A stretch of 64,000 nucleotides of DNA, from the NCBI RefSeq assembly GCF_036174265.1, contig NZ_CP108055.1, forward strand, positions 5,952,001-6,016,000, in the 5' to 3' direction. The position numbers and the translations under genes were made by a program. Below, piece by piece: positions 25,793 to 34,476 of the stretch (positions are counted from its first letter, which is position 1; every line of letters begins with the position of its first letter). The DNA comes from Streptomyces sp. NBC_00285. GTDB taxonomy: Bacteria > Actinomycetota > Actinomycetes > Streptomycetales > Streptomycetaceae. The notes beneath the pieces were generated by a model that did no database searches, was not told the DNA's origin, and saw only the letters and a list, made by a program, of their open reading frames with translations.

Positions 25793-25826
25793 CATCAAGT
25801 GCAAGTAACTGACTTGATGAGTTACT
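25793..25826. promoter_or_regulatory. Nested inverted repeats upstream of the NmrA-like gene
   Basis: CATCAAGT (25793-25800) pairs with ACTTGATG (25812-25819), and AGTAACT (25804-25810) pairs with AGTTACT (25820-25826). Such AAGTAACT/ACTT arrangements resemble HxlR-type operators, but no HxlR gene is in the window. Likely the operator or promoter of the 25154-25762 gene. Confidence 0.45.
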
Positions 25827-25846
25827 CAGACGCAATTATTCGACGG

Positions 25847-25886
25847 CGATTCAGCGATTCAGCGATTCAGCGATTCAACGACTCAG
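25847..25886. repeat. 8-nt tandem repeat (CGATTCAG)
   Basis: Five consecutive 8-nt units, the first three identical and the last two with one change each, in the intergenic region between the NmrA-like and DUF3052 genes. Simple-sequence array, no function visible. Confidence 0.75.
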
Positions 25887-26008
25887 GTACCTCGCCACGC
25901 TCCTGGCGGACCTTGCTGCGTTCCTGGCGCGGCTGGGGCGGTAGCCGGCCCGGGGTGCCCTGAGATCATGCGCTCAGGGGGACTGGACCAGCGCGCGCGG
26001 AGGTGCGT

Positions 26009-26467
26009 ATGTCAGGAATCGGGTCGGCAGGCAGCGGTGGGTACTCCGGCAGCGGTTACTCCGGTACGCCCCTCGCCAAGAAGCTCGGGATCAAGGCAGG
26101 GCACCGGGTACGGCTCGACGGTGCGCCCGACGGGTGGGACATCCCCGGGCTGCCCGACGACTGCGACCTCGCCGCCGGGGGGCCGGGCGGCGCGGATGTC
26201 GCCCTCTCCTTCCATCGCGAGTACGCGCGGCTGGCGGCCGAGGCGACCGGGCTTGTCACTGACCTCGCGGACGATGCCGCGTTGTGGATCGCCTGGCCGC
26301 GCAGGGCCGCCGGGCACGTCAGCGACATCACCGAGAACGCGCTGCGGGACGTGTTCCTCCCGCTCGGCGTCGTCGACGTGAAGGTCGCGGCGTTGGGGGA
26401 GGACTGGTCGGGGCTGAAGTTCGTGCGGCGACGGGAGAACCGTCGAGGCGAAAACCGGCGGGGGTGA
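26009..26467 (+). CDS. DUF3052-family protein
   Basis: A 152-residue protein. After a Gly/Ser-rich N terminus (residues 1-20) comes the family core LAKKLGIKAGHRVRLDGAP, then a Trp-containing AALWIAWPRRAAG stretch and VFLPLGVVDVKVAALGEDWSGLKFV. The C-terminal RRENRRGENRRG tail contains a short repeat. ATG 26009 has GGAGG six nt upstream and is preferred over GTG 26003. The family is widespread in actinobacteria and has no assigned function. Confidence 0.8.
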   Translation: MSGIGSAGSGGYSGSGYSGTPLAKKLGIKAGHRVRLDGAPDGWDIPGLPDDCDLAAGGPGGADVALSFHREYARLAAEATGLVTDLADDAALWIAWPRRAAGHVSDITENALRDVFLPLGVVDVKVAALGEDWSGLKFVRRRENRRGENRRG

Positions 26468-26614
26468 ACCGCGGCGAGGGTGAGATGCGGACAACCGGCG
26501 TCGACCCCCGTCCGCCCTCCCGCCCCGCCTCCCTCCACCTCACCCCCACATCCCCGTACCTGAGAAGTCCTTACCGTGAACGGCTAGCATCGCGCCGGTT
26601 GATGCCCGTCGGGA

Positions 26615-26646
26615 TGACGGGCTGACGGGCTGACGGGCTGACGGGA
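26615..26646. repeat. 8-nt tandem repeat (TGACGGGC)
   Basis: Four tandem 8-nt units directly upstream of the glycosyltransferase gene, followed by a degenerate unit. It borders the ribosome-binding region, so copy-number slippage could influence expression; this is inference. Confidence 0.65.
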
Positions 26647-26674
26647 CGACGGCATGAGTGGACGAGGTGGGGAC

Positions 26675-27568
26675 ATGCGCGCGCCGAGGATCGCCGTCGC
26701 CGTGGTGACCATGGGGAACCGGCCCGACGAGGTCGACGCGTTGCTGCGGTCCGTGGCCAAGCAGGACCTCGCCCCGGCCCGGATCGTGATCGTCGGCAAC
26801 GGCTGCCGACTGCCGGAGTTCGCCGAGCGGCTGTCCCTGCCCGGCGAGGTCACCACCCTCGACGTCGACGAGAACCTCGGCTGCCCCGGTGGACGGAACG
26901 TGGCGCTCGCCCGGCTGCGGGGCTTCGGCGACGTCGACGTCGTAGTGGAACTCGACGACGACGGACTGCTCGTGGACGCCGATGTGCTGCGCCGCGTACA
27001 GGAGTTGTTCGCGGCCGACGACCGCCTCGGCATCGTCGGCTTCCGTATCGCCGACGAGAACGGCGAGACCCAGCAGCGGCACGTGCCCCGTGTCGGCGCC
27101 TCCGATCCGCTGCGCGGCGGGTACGTCACCGGGTTCCTGGGCGGCGGCCACGGCTTCCGCATGGCCATGCTCGCCGAAATCGGGGACTGGCCCGCCGAGT
27201 TCTTCTTCGCCCACGAGGAGACCGACCTGGCCTGGCGGGCAGCCGACCGCGGCTGGCGCATCCTGTACGCGCCCGAACTGCTGCTCCAGCACCCGAAGAC
27301 CTCACCGGCCCGGCACGCCATCTACTACCGGGTCAACGCCCGCAACCGCGTCTGGCTGGCACGCCGCCGGCTGCCCCTGCTCCTGGTCCCCGTGCACCTC
27401 GGTGTGTGGACGGCGCTCACCCTGCTGCGGACCCGGTCGGTGAGCGGACTGCGCGCCTGGTTCGGCGGGTTCGTCGAGGGCGTACGGGAGCCGGCCGGTG
27501 AACGGCGGCCGATGCGCTGGCGAACGGTGTGGCACCTCACCCGGCTGGGACGCCCGCCGGTCATCTGA
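26675..27568 (+). CDS. Family 2 glycosyltransferase
   Basis: A 297-residue GT-A glycosyltransferase. The N terminus is RIAVAVVTMGNRPDEVDALL, with a metal-binding Asp cluster in VVVELDDDGLLVD, an acceptor-site GGGHGFRMAMLAEIGDWPAEFF and the FFAHEETDLAWRAADRGW motif typical of rhamnosyl/galactofuranosyl-like transferases. The C terminus has a possible membrane-associated helix (LLLVPVHLGVWTALTLL). ATG 26675 is preceded by GAGG at 7-nt spacing; an upstream in-frame ATG at 26654 is possible. It is the last chromosomal gene before the AICE left end. Substrate unknown. Confidence 0.82.
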   Translation: MRAPRIAVAVVTMGNRPDEVDALLRSVAKQDLAPARIVIVGNGCRLPEFAERLSLPGEVTTLDVDENLGCPGGRNVALARLRGFGDVDVVVELDDDGLLVDADVLRRVQELFAADDRLGIVGFRIADENGETQQRHVPRVGASDPLRGGYVTGFLGGGHGFRMAMLAEIGDWPAEFFFAHEETDLAWRAADRGWRILYAPELLLQHPKTSPARHAIYYRVNARNRVWLARRRLPLLLVPVHLGVWTALTLLRTRSVSGLRAWFGGFVEGVREPAGERRPMRWRTVWHLTRLGRPPVI

Positions 27569-27740
27569 GAGCCCGTGGTCCCGAGACGGGGACGAGGGCC
27601 CCGGTCGTTCACCTCCGCCGACCGGAGCCCTCTCGCGTCCCACGGATCCGGCCGCGACGGCGACACTCCCCCGAGCTGCGCGTTCTACGCGCGCGCCCTC
27701 GGGCCAGATCCGATGTAGTGATCACATCAGGTTGCGCCAA

Positions 27741-27754
27741 CAAATCGCTAACAT
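27741..27754. other. Candidate left attachment site
   Basis: CAAATCGCTAACAT is identical to 45020-45033 at the right end. Weaker similarity extends upstream (GATCAC and GCCA are present before both copies). It lies between the glycosyltransferase stop and the cargo cassette. The match is short, so the call rests on its position at both ends of the element. Confidence 0.5.
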
Positions 27755-27883
27755 CTCGTGGCGCGGTTGCGTCGCGAGGGAGTCCCGCATGGTCGACGGG
27801 GCCCGACCTGCGGCGGGACACCTGAGGCCCGACCGGACACCTGTCGTTGCTGGTCGTCCTTTGTCGTCATCGGCCACCCTCGG

Positions 27884-27901
27884 ACGGCCCACAGACGGCC
27901 C
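27884..27901 (+). pseudogene. Fossil of an integrase 3' end
   Basis: An 18-nt exact match (27884-27901) to the 3' end of the integrase gene at 44931-44948, encoding GPQTA in the same orientation. In the same frame the sequence continues as RAGATDQPKHE. It could be the relic of an earlier integrase at this hotspot, or it may itself be part of the attachment region. No further integrase homology is visible upstream. Confidence 0.4.
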
Positions 27902-28215
27902 GGGCCGGGGCGACTGACCAGCCAAAACATGAGACACGGACGCATGGGTTGCTGCTGTTTCTGCGACAGAGAACGCTTCCGCGAGTAGTGGCTCATGCAC
28001 ACAGATGGAATGCCGCCGCGAACTCTCTCCATCGGTTGAGGTCGGCAGTTGTGTGCGTCGCTGCTGGTGCCAGGCATCCTTTGGCGTAGACGGCCTTGAA
28101 CGAGCTCCCTCCTGAAAGCGCCGAGAGTACTTGTCATTTGACTGACAGAGAGCAGCCGTCCGCCATAGGATCCGATCGGCGGACCGAAACAAGGAAATGG
28201 TGAGATCGGGGGAAA

Positions 28216-29034
28216 ATGGACTGGCTGCGTAGGAATTGGTTGAAGCTCTTCCTATTTGTTATCTCCAGTGCCCTTGCTGCCGGAGTCTTTATGACTTCAA
28301 TCTGGGGAGGTAATGCAGATGGCAGACATGAGACGTTTCTAATCACCATTGGTTCCGCAATGACTGTCGCTATCATCGTAGTGGCATCCATCGAAACTGC
28401 ACTCAATGAGAGAGAAAAGGAGCAAGCGCGGAAGGAAGCGACCCGCGCTGCTAGCGACCTGGCGCTCGCCTACCAAACTGTACTGAATCCGTTGGCTGAT
28501 TCACTCGGAATTTTGGCATCGGCGTACGCAACGGCTAGCCCTGCACTGTTGCCCCCTGCATCGCTAACAGCGACTCAGGCATCTGAGTCGAAGGCTATCA
28601 TCAAGACCGTTCTCATGGCTGCCGCGATTCTAACGGCCACTCCTGATTCATCATCAAGCCTTCCGCGAGCACGCTCTGCCTATTACCGATTGACGGATCG
28701 AGGCGATCACAAGTTCACCCTCGATGATTGGGCTGGCAGAGCACCTAAGCCTCGAATTTCTATTGAAGAAGCTGACGGGAGCCACTTTTTGCACGATGTT
28801 CTTGAAAAGTCCTTTTATTTTGCAGGTAAGGCTACGGGGCTCGTAAGTAAGATCGATCAATTATCTTTGCGGTATCGATCAGTAATAGCGGTTCCCGTGA
28901 AGGCGGGAGCTAGAGAATTCGGTGTTCTTGTGGTTGATGCCCCCAAGGATACGGACCTAACCGACGTTCATGTCCAGTTGATGCAGTCTCTGGCCGGACT
29001 TCTTGGTACCGCACTAGCGCTGGCCCTGCCCTAG
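28216..29034 (+). CDS. Membrane-anchored GAF-like sensor protein (cargo cassette gene 1)
   Basis: A 272-residue protein. Two TM helices lie near residues 8-31 and 42-64, followed by a coiled coil (NEREKEQARKEATRAASDL) and a cytosolic domain ending in YRSVIAVPVKAGAREFGVLVVD then VQLMQSLAGLLGTALALAL. That ending is the strand/helix pattern of a GAF domain. ATG 28216 follows GGGGGAAA. Codon use and GC (~50-55%) differ from the chromosome and from the AICE backbone. First of three co-directional genes with 24-26-nt gaps. I do not recognise the family by name; a sensor or signal-binding role is inferred. Confidence 0.75.
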   Translation: MDWLRRNWLKLFLFVISSALAAGVFMTSIWGGNADGRHETFLITIGSAMTVAIIVVASIETALNEREKEQARKEATRAASDLALAYQTVLNPLADSLGILASAYATASPALLPPASLTATQASESKAIIKTVLMAAAILTATPDSSSSLPRARSAYYRLTDRGDHKFTLDDWAGRAPKPRISIEEADGSHFLHDVLEKSFYFAGKATGLVSKIDQLSLRYRSVIAVPVKAGAREFGVLVVDAPKDTDLTDVHVQLMQSLAGLLGTALALALP

Positions 29035-29060
29035 CAGAACTCGCTTGGAAGAGGTGAAAA

Positions 29061-29669
<609 letters not shown>

Positions 29670-29693
29670 AGGTGACTATAGGGGGTCTCTTTA

Positions 29694-31517
29694 ATGAGTA
29701 CACAGTCGGACCATGAAGCGGTCTGGGGTGAGGGAGTCATTTACTTCATCTATTCGTTTGATGCGGCCCGGCCTATCGACATCCATAAGGCTGCTGACAG
29801 AATTTTGAAATCCGGAATTGCTGAGACGGTCGTATCGCCCCGGGACGGTGAGGTGCGTGTCGCTCACCGATATAGGCGTCTAGTGCGTTTGCTGAATCAC
29901 TCCAACGCACTTCACCAGTTGTCAGAAGCACTACGAGAGAATCGCTTGCTTCGATGGATGGCAAGGCATCCTATCTGGACTGTAAGAATGTTGAGATGGC
30001 TTCTCTTTCGGCGCCACTCTAGTTCTTCAAATAGTTCATCGGGTGATTCAAATCCATCCGTTGCGGAAACACTTGCGGAGAGCATTTCATTTATCGAAAG
30101 GTCCGTTGCTGAATATCAATCGATCAATGCGATTCAGCATCATATCGAGAAGGACCTTTTGCGAATTCCGTACCTTGTGAGTGAACCTTACGTGCGTCTG
30201 CGCCTTCGCAGCGCAGGGCAATGGCTGCATCTCCTCAACGGTGGCCAAGCTAGGTCGCCGGGGAACATGGATGAAGGAACTCGCGTCGATGTACTTCTCT
30301 TGATTCATCGCTCAGGCGTTATGCAATTGACCGTGGCTTTGAGGATGCCGGACGATATCACGGTCGATCAGTATCGCGAAATGTCTTTCGGATCGTCTGA
30401 GGTCGTAGTCGCCTCGCGAGTCGCAGAACCGGTCCTCGCGGCTGCCTACGGAAGGCGTTATGAACCTTACCTAGAGGGAGATTGGGAGGAAGAGTCAGAG
30501 GAAGGCGTGCGATGGAGATTGGTTCAACATGGCACTCCGGTGTCGATCTCTGACCTTTTTGACCTATATCATCAAGCCATTACCAATGTAATCAAAAGTA
30601 AGACCACGGGAGATTGGTTCTGTTACCCCGCTGCTTTTATCGATAGGGTGGGTTGCTGTAATTCAGAGGAATCCTTCAGATCGCATCATGACCGGGAGCT
30701 AAAAAACGCAATTTCCCGATCAATTGACGTAGGTGAGGTTCGGCCTGAAGCTGTCCAAAGTATGATTCCAGAAGACTGTTCCCTCACCCGGGCCACTTCT
30801 CTTTACTGCAACATGTCCTCGTCTCTTGAGGTGCGCTGGCCGGGTCCTAATGGTGGGGAGTTTGCTCAACACCTTCAGAGACTAGTGATTTTCGAAAGCG
30901 CCCTCCTTCAGTACCGGCAAATACGTTTGCTGGACCGACGGGTGGGGGTTGCAGACGGCAGTATCCGTCAAGTACGCGAAATTCAGCGTGAAGCAATTTT
31001 CGGGCTCCGTGAATATCGGGACTCGGCGATTTCTCACGGCACCGCGATGGATCTAGCAGATAGACTGCTTAGAGATTGGCGGGCGGATAGGCTCTATGGT
31101 CATGTATTGGAAAGTGTTGACCAACTCCAGCAGCTTGTAGCGGCCGCTGAATCGGAGAAGTCCGCGAAGCGTGCCAACGTGCTAGCTGGAATCGCGCTTA
31201 TCGTGGCTATTTTTCTGGGCCTGCCTGCGATTGATGACACGTTGAACATCGCAAATAGGGTCACGGCGACTGGATTCCTTGGCGTCCTGCTAAAGCCGTT
31301 CCAGGCTCTAGCGTCTCATGGCGAGAATGGAACGTGGGCTGGATACCTCATTTTTCTCGCCGCAGTTCTTTCTTGCCTATTTGTCCTTATTTTTGGGCGC
31401 TACAGGCTCAACTTTTGGAGACGGCGCAAGAATCCGGGGATCTCCTGGCCGCTCGGCACGGTGAGGATCGAGCGCCGTGACGACAATCAGGGAGCGGATC
31501 CTGATTCCTCTGAATGA
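29694..31517 (+). CDS. Large protein with C-terminal TM hairpin (cargo cassette gene 3)
   Basis: A 607-residue protein of unknown family. An N-terminal region (1-75) begins WGEGVIYFIYSFDAARPIDI, followed by a Ser-rich spacer (~112-123). A large mixed domain (~130-400) contains VDVLLLIHRSGVMQLTVALRM, and a long helical region (~400-510) precedes two TM helices near 511-535 (VLAGIALIVAIFLGLPAI) and 560-582 (YLIFLAAVLSCLFVLIFGRY). The long helix plus terminal TM hairpin recalls CorA-like topology but lacks the GMN loop. Same low-GC composition as genes 1 and 2. No nuclease, protease or NTPase motif is visible. Candidate pore-forming or effector component by inference only. Confidence 0.72.
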   Translation: MSTQSDHEAVWGEGVIYFIYSFDAARPIDIHKAADRILKSGIAETVVSPRDGEVRVAHRYRRLVRLLNHSNALHQLSEALRENRLLRWMARHPIWTVRMLRWLLFRRHSSSSNSSSGDSNPSVAETLAESISFIERSVAEYQSINAIQHHIEKDLLRIPYLVSEPYVRLRLRSAGQWLHLLNGGQARSPGNMDEGTRVDVLLLIHRSGVMQLTVALRMPDDITVDQYREMSFGSSEVVVASRVAEPVLAAAYGRRYEPYLEGDWEEESEEGVRWRLVQHGTPVSISDLFDLYHQAITNVIKSKTTGDWFCYPAAFIDRVGCCNSEESFRSHHDRELKNAISRSIDVGEVRPEAVQSMIPEDCSLTRATSLYCNMSSSLEVRWPGPNGGEFAQHLQRLVIFESALLQYRQIRLLDRRVGVADGSIRQVREIQREAIFGLREYRDSAISHGTAMDLADRLLRDWRADRLYGHVLESVDQLQQLVAAAESEKSAKRANVLAGIALIVAIFLGLPAIDDTLNIANRVTATGFLGVLLKPFQALASHGENGTWAGYLIFLAAVLSCLFVLIFGRYRLNFWRRRKNPGISWPLGTVRIERRDDNQGADPDSSE

Positions 31518-31642
31518 GGGAATTTCTCTTGTTGCGAAGGGGAGTCATAAAGAGGGGCGGCGTGCGGTCCACGAATCCGTGATACTCAACCGTGCCGGTC
31601 GCTGTGCGACCCAACCGGAAACGCTGTTGGTTGGCACACTGA

Positions 31643-32479
31643 TCACGAACTGCTCACGCCCTCGGTAGGCCGGGAGGTCGGAGCCCGGCCCACCGCGAGC
31701 AAGTGTGAGCTGGCAGCGAGTAGTTCCGGGTACGGCTCAGCCATTCGTGCGGCGGTCATGGCGGACGTGATCAGATCGGCTGTGGGGCCGTCGCCAGGCT
31801 GCTGTTCCACCGCTTTCACGAGTGACCATGCCGGGCCTTCGATGCCGAACACCTGCACGTCGCTGAGCCCTGATTCCCGAAGCTCCTCGGCAAGTTCCTC
31901 GCCGCGGTGGAAGTAGGCCAGGGTGAAGTGATCGCCGTCGTGCACCCCAGTTCGGAGGATTTTAGAGACTGCGTCGTGCATGCGCTCCGTGTGGAGGTGG
32001 GCGTAGGTGACGTGCTCGAAGAGCGAGGCGTAGCGATTGATCGCTGCTGCGGCTACCAACCCTCCCGGCTTCACGACGCGTCGGGCCTCTGAGAGTGCCC
32101 GCCGGCGGTCGTCGGCATCGGGCAAGTGGTAGAGCGGGCCGAGTAGCTGCACGACGTCGTAGCTGTCATCCGCCGCGTCCAGCTCGCGGGCGTCCCCGAG
32201 CGACGCTGGGCACACAGCGGATGCCTGCTCAACATGGCGGGGCACAGGGTCTACCAAGGACACGTCGTACCCGTCCTCCACCAGCCACTCCGCGTGCACT
32301 CCGGTACCGCCCCCCACGTCCAGGACGCGCGCGGGGGCCGGCGGGAGGAAGCGACGTAGAAGCTCCTTGGTTCGGGCCAGTTCGAGACGACCGTCCGCCG
32401 AGCGGCGCAGGCGGCTGCCTTCGTTCACGGTCTCACCGTAAAAGCGCAGGACAGAAGGGGCCAGTTCGCGATTCGACAT
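31643..32479 (-). CDS. Class I SAM-dependent methyltransferase
   Basis: A 278-residue methyltransferase. Motif I is ARVLDVGGGTGVHAEWLVEDGYDVSLVDPVPRHV, post-I LGDARELDAADDSYDVVQLLGPLYHL, with a KPGGLVAAAAINRYAS segment and a helical cap. It resembles the Tam/UbiE-like small-molecule methyltransferases often next to GntR genes in actinobacterial mobile elements. ATG 32479 is divergent from the GntR start; a perfect palindrome (32501-32516) sits between them, so both genes are likely repressed by the GntR protein. Substrate unknown. Confidence 0.8.
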   Translation of the reverse strand: MSNRELAPSVLRFYGETVNEGSRLRRSADGRLELARTKELLRRFLPPAPARVLDVGGGTGVHAEWLVEDGYDVSLVDPVPRHVEQASAVCPASLGDARELDAADDSYDVVQLLGPLYHLPDADDRRRALSEARRVVKPGGLVAAAAINRYASLFEHVTYAHLHTERMHDAVSKILRTGVHDGDHFTLAYFHRGEELAEELRESGLSDVQVFGIEGPAWSLVKAVEQQPGDGPTADLITSAMTAARMAEPYPELLAASSHLLAVGRAPTSRPTEGVSSS

Positions 32480-32500
32480 GACAGCAGTATCGTGTGTACC

Positions 32501-32516
32501 GGTGGACCAGTCCACC
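32501..32516. promoter_or_regulatory. GntR operator between the divergent genes
   Basis: Palindrome GGTGGACCAGTCCACC (7-bp arms around CA). The same GGACC/GGTCC half-sites recur at 33281-33290 and 33376-33409. It lies between the methyltransferase start (32479) and the GntR start (32540), ideally placed for autorepression. Confidence 0.7.
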
Positions 32517-32539
32517 CCCGAAGTGTCGGAAGGGAAGTC

Positions 32540-33256
32540 ATGGCCCTACTGAAGTACGAGGAGATCGCGGAGTCGCTTCGCGCGCGGATCGCCGCCGGCG
32601 AGTTCGAGCCGGATGAGCCGTTGCCGTCCGGGCGCGACCTCGCTGAACAGTGGTCGGTGTCGCGTGCGACGGCCATCAAGGCGATGGACGTGCTGCGCAG
32701 CGACGGTGTTGTGGTGGCCAAGCAGGGAACGGGGTTCGTCGTAACGAACGCTCCTGTTGCCCGGCCTGCGGGTGCCCGACGGGCGGGATCCGCCCGCATT
32801 TCTGGGGGCATGCCCTATGAGAGGGTCGGTGAGCCGGATTGGGCCGAACCCCCGGTGCGCGTGGCAGCCGCGCTGCGCATGGATTCGGGAGTCGTCGCAC
32901 TGCGCCGCATCCGACTCCACCGGCTCCCGGACGGGAGTCCGCACAGCTACGCGGAAGCCTGGTTCCCGCCGGATATCGCGGAAGCCTCCCCGGGGCTTGC
33001 GCAGACCGCTCCCATCGCGGAAGGGACGACTCGCTACGTTCGTCGCCAGACCGGTCGCTATCCGGTGGAGGGAGTGGATGTGACTACGGTGCGGCTCGCG
33101 ACAGAGCACGAGGCCCACCACTTGGCGCTGCCCGAGGCAACGGCGGTTGCTGTCATCCTGCACACCGCGTACGACCAGCAGGGGCGTCCGCTCGTATGCG
33201 AAGAGGGAGTCACGCCATCCCCTCACTATGAGCAGGTGGAGACCTATGCGATGTAG
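32540..33256 (+). CDS. GntR-family transcriptional repressor (KorSA-like role)
   Basis: A 238-residue regulator. The N-terminal winged HTH (1-72) shows KYEEIAESLRARIAAGEF, LPSGRDLAEQWSVSRATAIKAMDVL and KQGTGFVV. The C-terminal UTRA-type ligand domain (~80-238) includes RIRLHRLPDGSPHSYAEAWF and YDQQGRPLVCEEG. ATG 32540 follows GGAAGGGA. In pSAM2 a GntR repressor (KorSA) silences replication and transfer genes; position and nearby operators suggest the same job here. Ligand unknown. Confidence 0.87.
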   Translation: MALLKYEEIAESLRARIAAGEFEPDEPLPSGRDLAEQWSVSRATAIKAMDVLRSDGVVVAKQGTGFVVTNAPVARPAGARRAGSARISGGMPYERVGEPDWAEPPVRVAAALRMDSGVVALRRIRLHRLPDGSPHSYAEAWFPPDIAEASPGLAQTAPIAEGTTRYVRRQTGRYPVEGVDVTTVRLATEHEAHHLALPEATAVAVILHTAYDQQGRPLVCEEGVTPSPHYEQVETYAM

Positions 33257-33271
33257 GCCTGCGTTACCCAA

Positions 33272-33307
33272 AAAGAAGCTGGACCGGTCCACCGGTTCAG
33301 CTTTTTT
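33272..33307 (+). terminator. Terminator hairpin that includes a GntR half-operator
   Basis: AGCTGGACCGG pairs with CCGGTTCAGCT (one G-T wobble), flanked by AAAAAG on the left and TTTTTT on the right, so it can act as a bidirectional intrinsic terminator after the GntR gene. The stem carries GGACCGGTCC (33281-33290), the same palindrome as the putative GntR operators, so repressor binding and termination may share the DNA. Confidence 0.7.
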
Positions 33308-33375
33308 GATGCTCTTTCGGTTCCCTGAGCAGCAGTGATGCTCTGTATGTCGACAAAGCCGAAACCGTACCGCTT

Positions 33376-33409
33376 GACTGGACCGGTCCACCGGTCCACC
33401 GGTCCAGTC
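33376..33409. promoter_or_regulatory. Triple GntR operator upstream of the transfer-gene block
   Basis: A 34-nt inverted repeat with arms GACTGGACCGG (33376-33386) and CCGGTCCAGTC (33399-33409) around two further CCGGTCCA units, i.e. three overlapping GGACCGGTCC-like sites. It lies ~235 nt upstream of the RapZ-C gene. A GTGAGTAC direct repeat (33441-33448, 33452-33459) follows. Confidence 0.65.
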
Positions 33410-33645
33410 TATGGATGTGCCCGGAGGAAAGCCCGCAGGGGTGAGTACGAAGTGAGTACGCATTGGTTGACAACTCAACATGTGGGCCCCGTCTCCCCGA
33501 GTCGAAAAGACGGCCGCGCGGCTGTGACCGCGCATGTCTCACCGTTCCGCAGCTCAAGAGCTGCGCCGGTTGCCTCCGCTGCTCGTCTCGTACGAGCGGC
33601 GTTGAGGGGAGCCGGAACAACCCTCTTCGTCTTCCTGGAGTCCTC

Positions 33646-34026
33646 ATGGCTGCTGTAGAGATCGTCTCGTTCGGCTACCTGCACGCGGCGGCGCCGGCCG
33701 CGCATCTGACCATCGACCTGCGCCACCACTTCCGGGACCCGCACGTGTCGCCGGAGCTGCGGTACATGACCGCCGCCGACGCCCCGGTACGCGCCGCTGT
33801 GCTGGGCACGCCCGGCATCACGGACCTGGTAGGGGCCACCGCCACCGCCGTTGCCGCATTCGCCTCCGGTCCCAGCGCCGGAACCGTGACCGTCGCCGAC
33901 GGATGCGCCGGCGGACGGCACCGGGCACCCACCTTCGCTCTCGCGCTGGCGGAGCGACTGCGCACGGACGGCCACCAGGTCACGGTCACGCACCGGGACA
34001 TGGCCCGCCCCGTGGTCCAGCGCTGA
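33646..34026 (+). CDS. RapZ C-terminal-domain-like protein
   Basis: A 126-residue protein matching the C-terminal part of the RapZ/YvcJ family: EIVSFGYLHAAAP, DLRHHFRDPH, LRYMTAADAPVRAAVLGTPG, TVADGCAGGRHRAPTFALALAERL and a final TVTHRDMARP. The N-terminal kinase domain of RapZ is absent. In Streptomyces AICEs such stand-alone domains are common near the regulatory genes; RapZ-C binds RNA and small nucleotides in other bacteria, so RNA-related regulation is possible. ATG 33646 has GGAG upstream. Confidence 0.75.
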   Translation: MAAVEIVSFGYLHAAAPAAHLTIDLRHHFRDPHVSPELRYMTAADAPVRAAVLGTPGITDLVGATATAVAAFASGPSAGTVTVADGCAGGRHRAPTFALALAERLRTDGHQVTVTHRDMARPVVQR

Positions 34027-34073
34027 CCGCCCGCTCTCGCCTCGGACCCGCCGCGCAGCGGCGGGGCCGCGAC

Positions 34074-34102
34074 GGCGCCGGATCGAATCCGGCCCGGGGC
34101 AC
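34074..34102. repeat. 29-nt tRNA-T-arm-like repeat, copy 1
   Basis: GCCGGATCGAATCCGGC forms a perfect hairpin within a segment also present at 34389-34417 with one change. It resembles a T-arm and acceptor end but has no preceding tRNA body and lacks the TTC motif. It lies in the short gap between the RapZ-C gene and the next gene. An 8-bp hairpin at 34047-34065 (CCCGCCGC/GCGGCGGG) just before it may end the upstream transcript. Confidence 0.6.
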
Positions 34103-34141
34103 TCCGGCCACCACCGGCCGGCCCTCACTCAAGGAGCAGAC

Positions 34142-34360
34142 ATGGCCCGCAAGAACACGGTCACCGTCAACGGCGACCACACCGGCGACATCGGCGGCAC
34201 GGTCATCTCGGGCAGCACGGGCCCGGTGGCCATGAACGGCGACATCCACGAGGGCGATACCGGCACGGACCGCCAGGACACCGGCCGGCGCACGTTCTCC
34301 GGCAACGGCATGACCGTCGTCAAGGGCGACAACCACGGCACCATCTCCCGCCGCTTCTGA
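34142..34360 (+). CDS. Small Gly-rich beta-repeat protein, unknown function
   Basis: A 72-residue protein with AAGGAG upstream of ATG 34142. It contains short repeats of the form NGDHTGDIGGTVISG, MNGDIHEGDTG and NGMTVVKGDNHGTIS, that is, alternating Gly/Asp turns and short beta-strands. No Cys or TM segment. I do not recognise a named family. The pattern is reminiscent of beta-solenoid or functional-amyloid-type motifs; this is only a visual resemblance. Isolated by hairpins on both sides. Confidence 0.6.
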   Translation: MARKNTVTVNGDHTGDIGGTVISGSTGPVAMNGDIHEGDTGTDRQDTGRRTFSGNGMTVVKGDNHGTISRRF

Positions 34361-34388
34361 CTAGCAGCCCCGGCCGCCTGCCGTGAAG

Positions 34389-34417
34389 GGCGCCGGATCA
34401 AATCCGGCCCGGGGCAC
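34389..34417. repeat. 29-nt tRNA-T-arm-like repeat, copy 2
   Basis: Copy of 34074-34102 with a single G to A change (GCCGGATCAAATCCGGC). It sits after the 34142-34360 gene, so the two copies bracket that gene. Confidence 0.6.
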
Positions 34418-34476
34418 CGGCCGCATCCCTCGCGGCCCGCCGCACCACTGGGGTGCGGCTCCCACCACAACGGCGC

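Larger units (their letters stand above)
27569..28215. other. Intergenic stretch holding the left attachment region
   Basis: About 650 nt without an intact gene. It contains the candidate left att core (27741-27754), a short match to the integrase 3' end (27884-27901), and the promoter region of the lower-GC cassette. GC content drops towards the right, from typical Streptomyces values to those of the cassette. Confidence 0.55.

Noticed and set aside
31477..31668. Short plus-strand frame after the cargo cassette
   Set aside because: No ribosome-binding site, no motif, overlaps the end of gene 3 and the methyltransferase gene end.
34074..34417. tRNA genes suggested by T-arm-like hairpins
   Set aside because: No D arm, anticodon arm or 5' acceptor strand, and the T-loop lacks the TTC motif.
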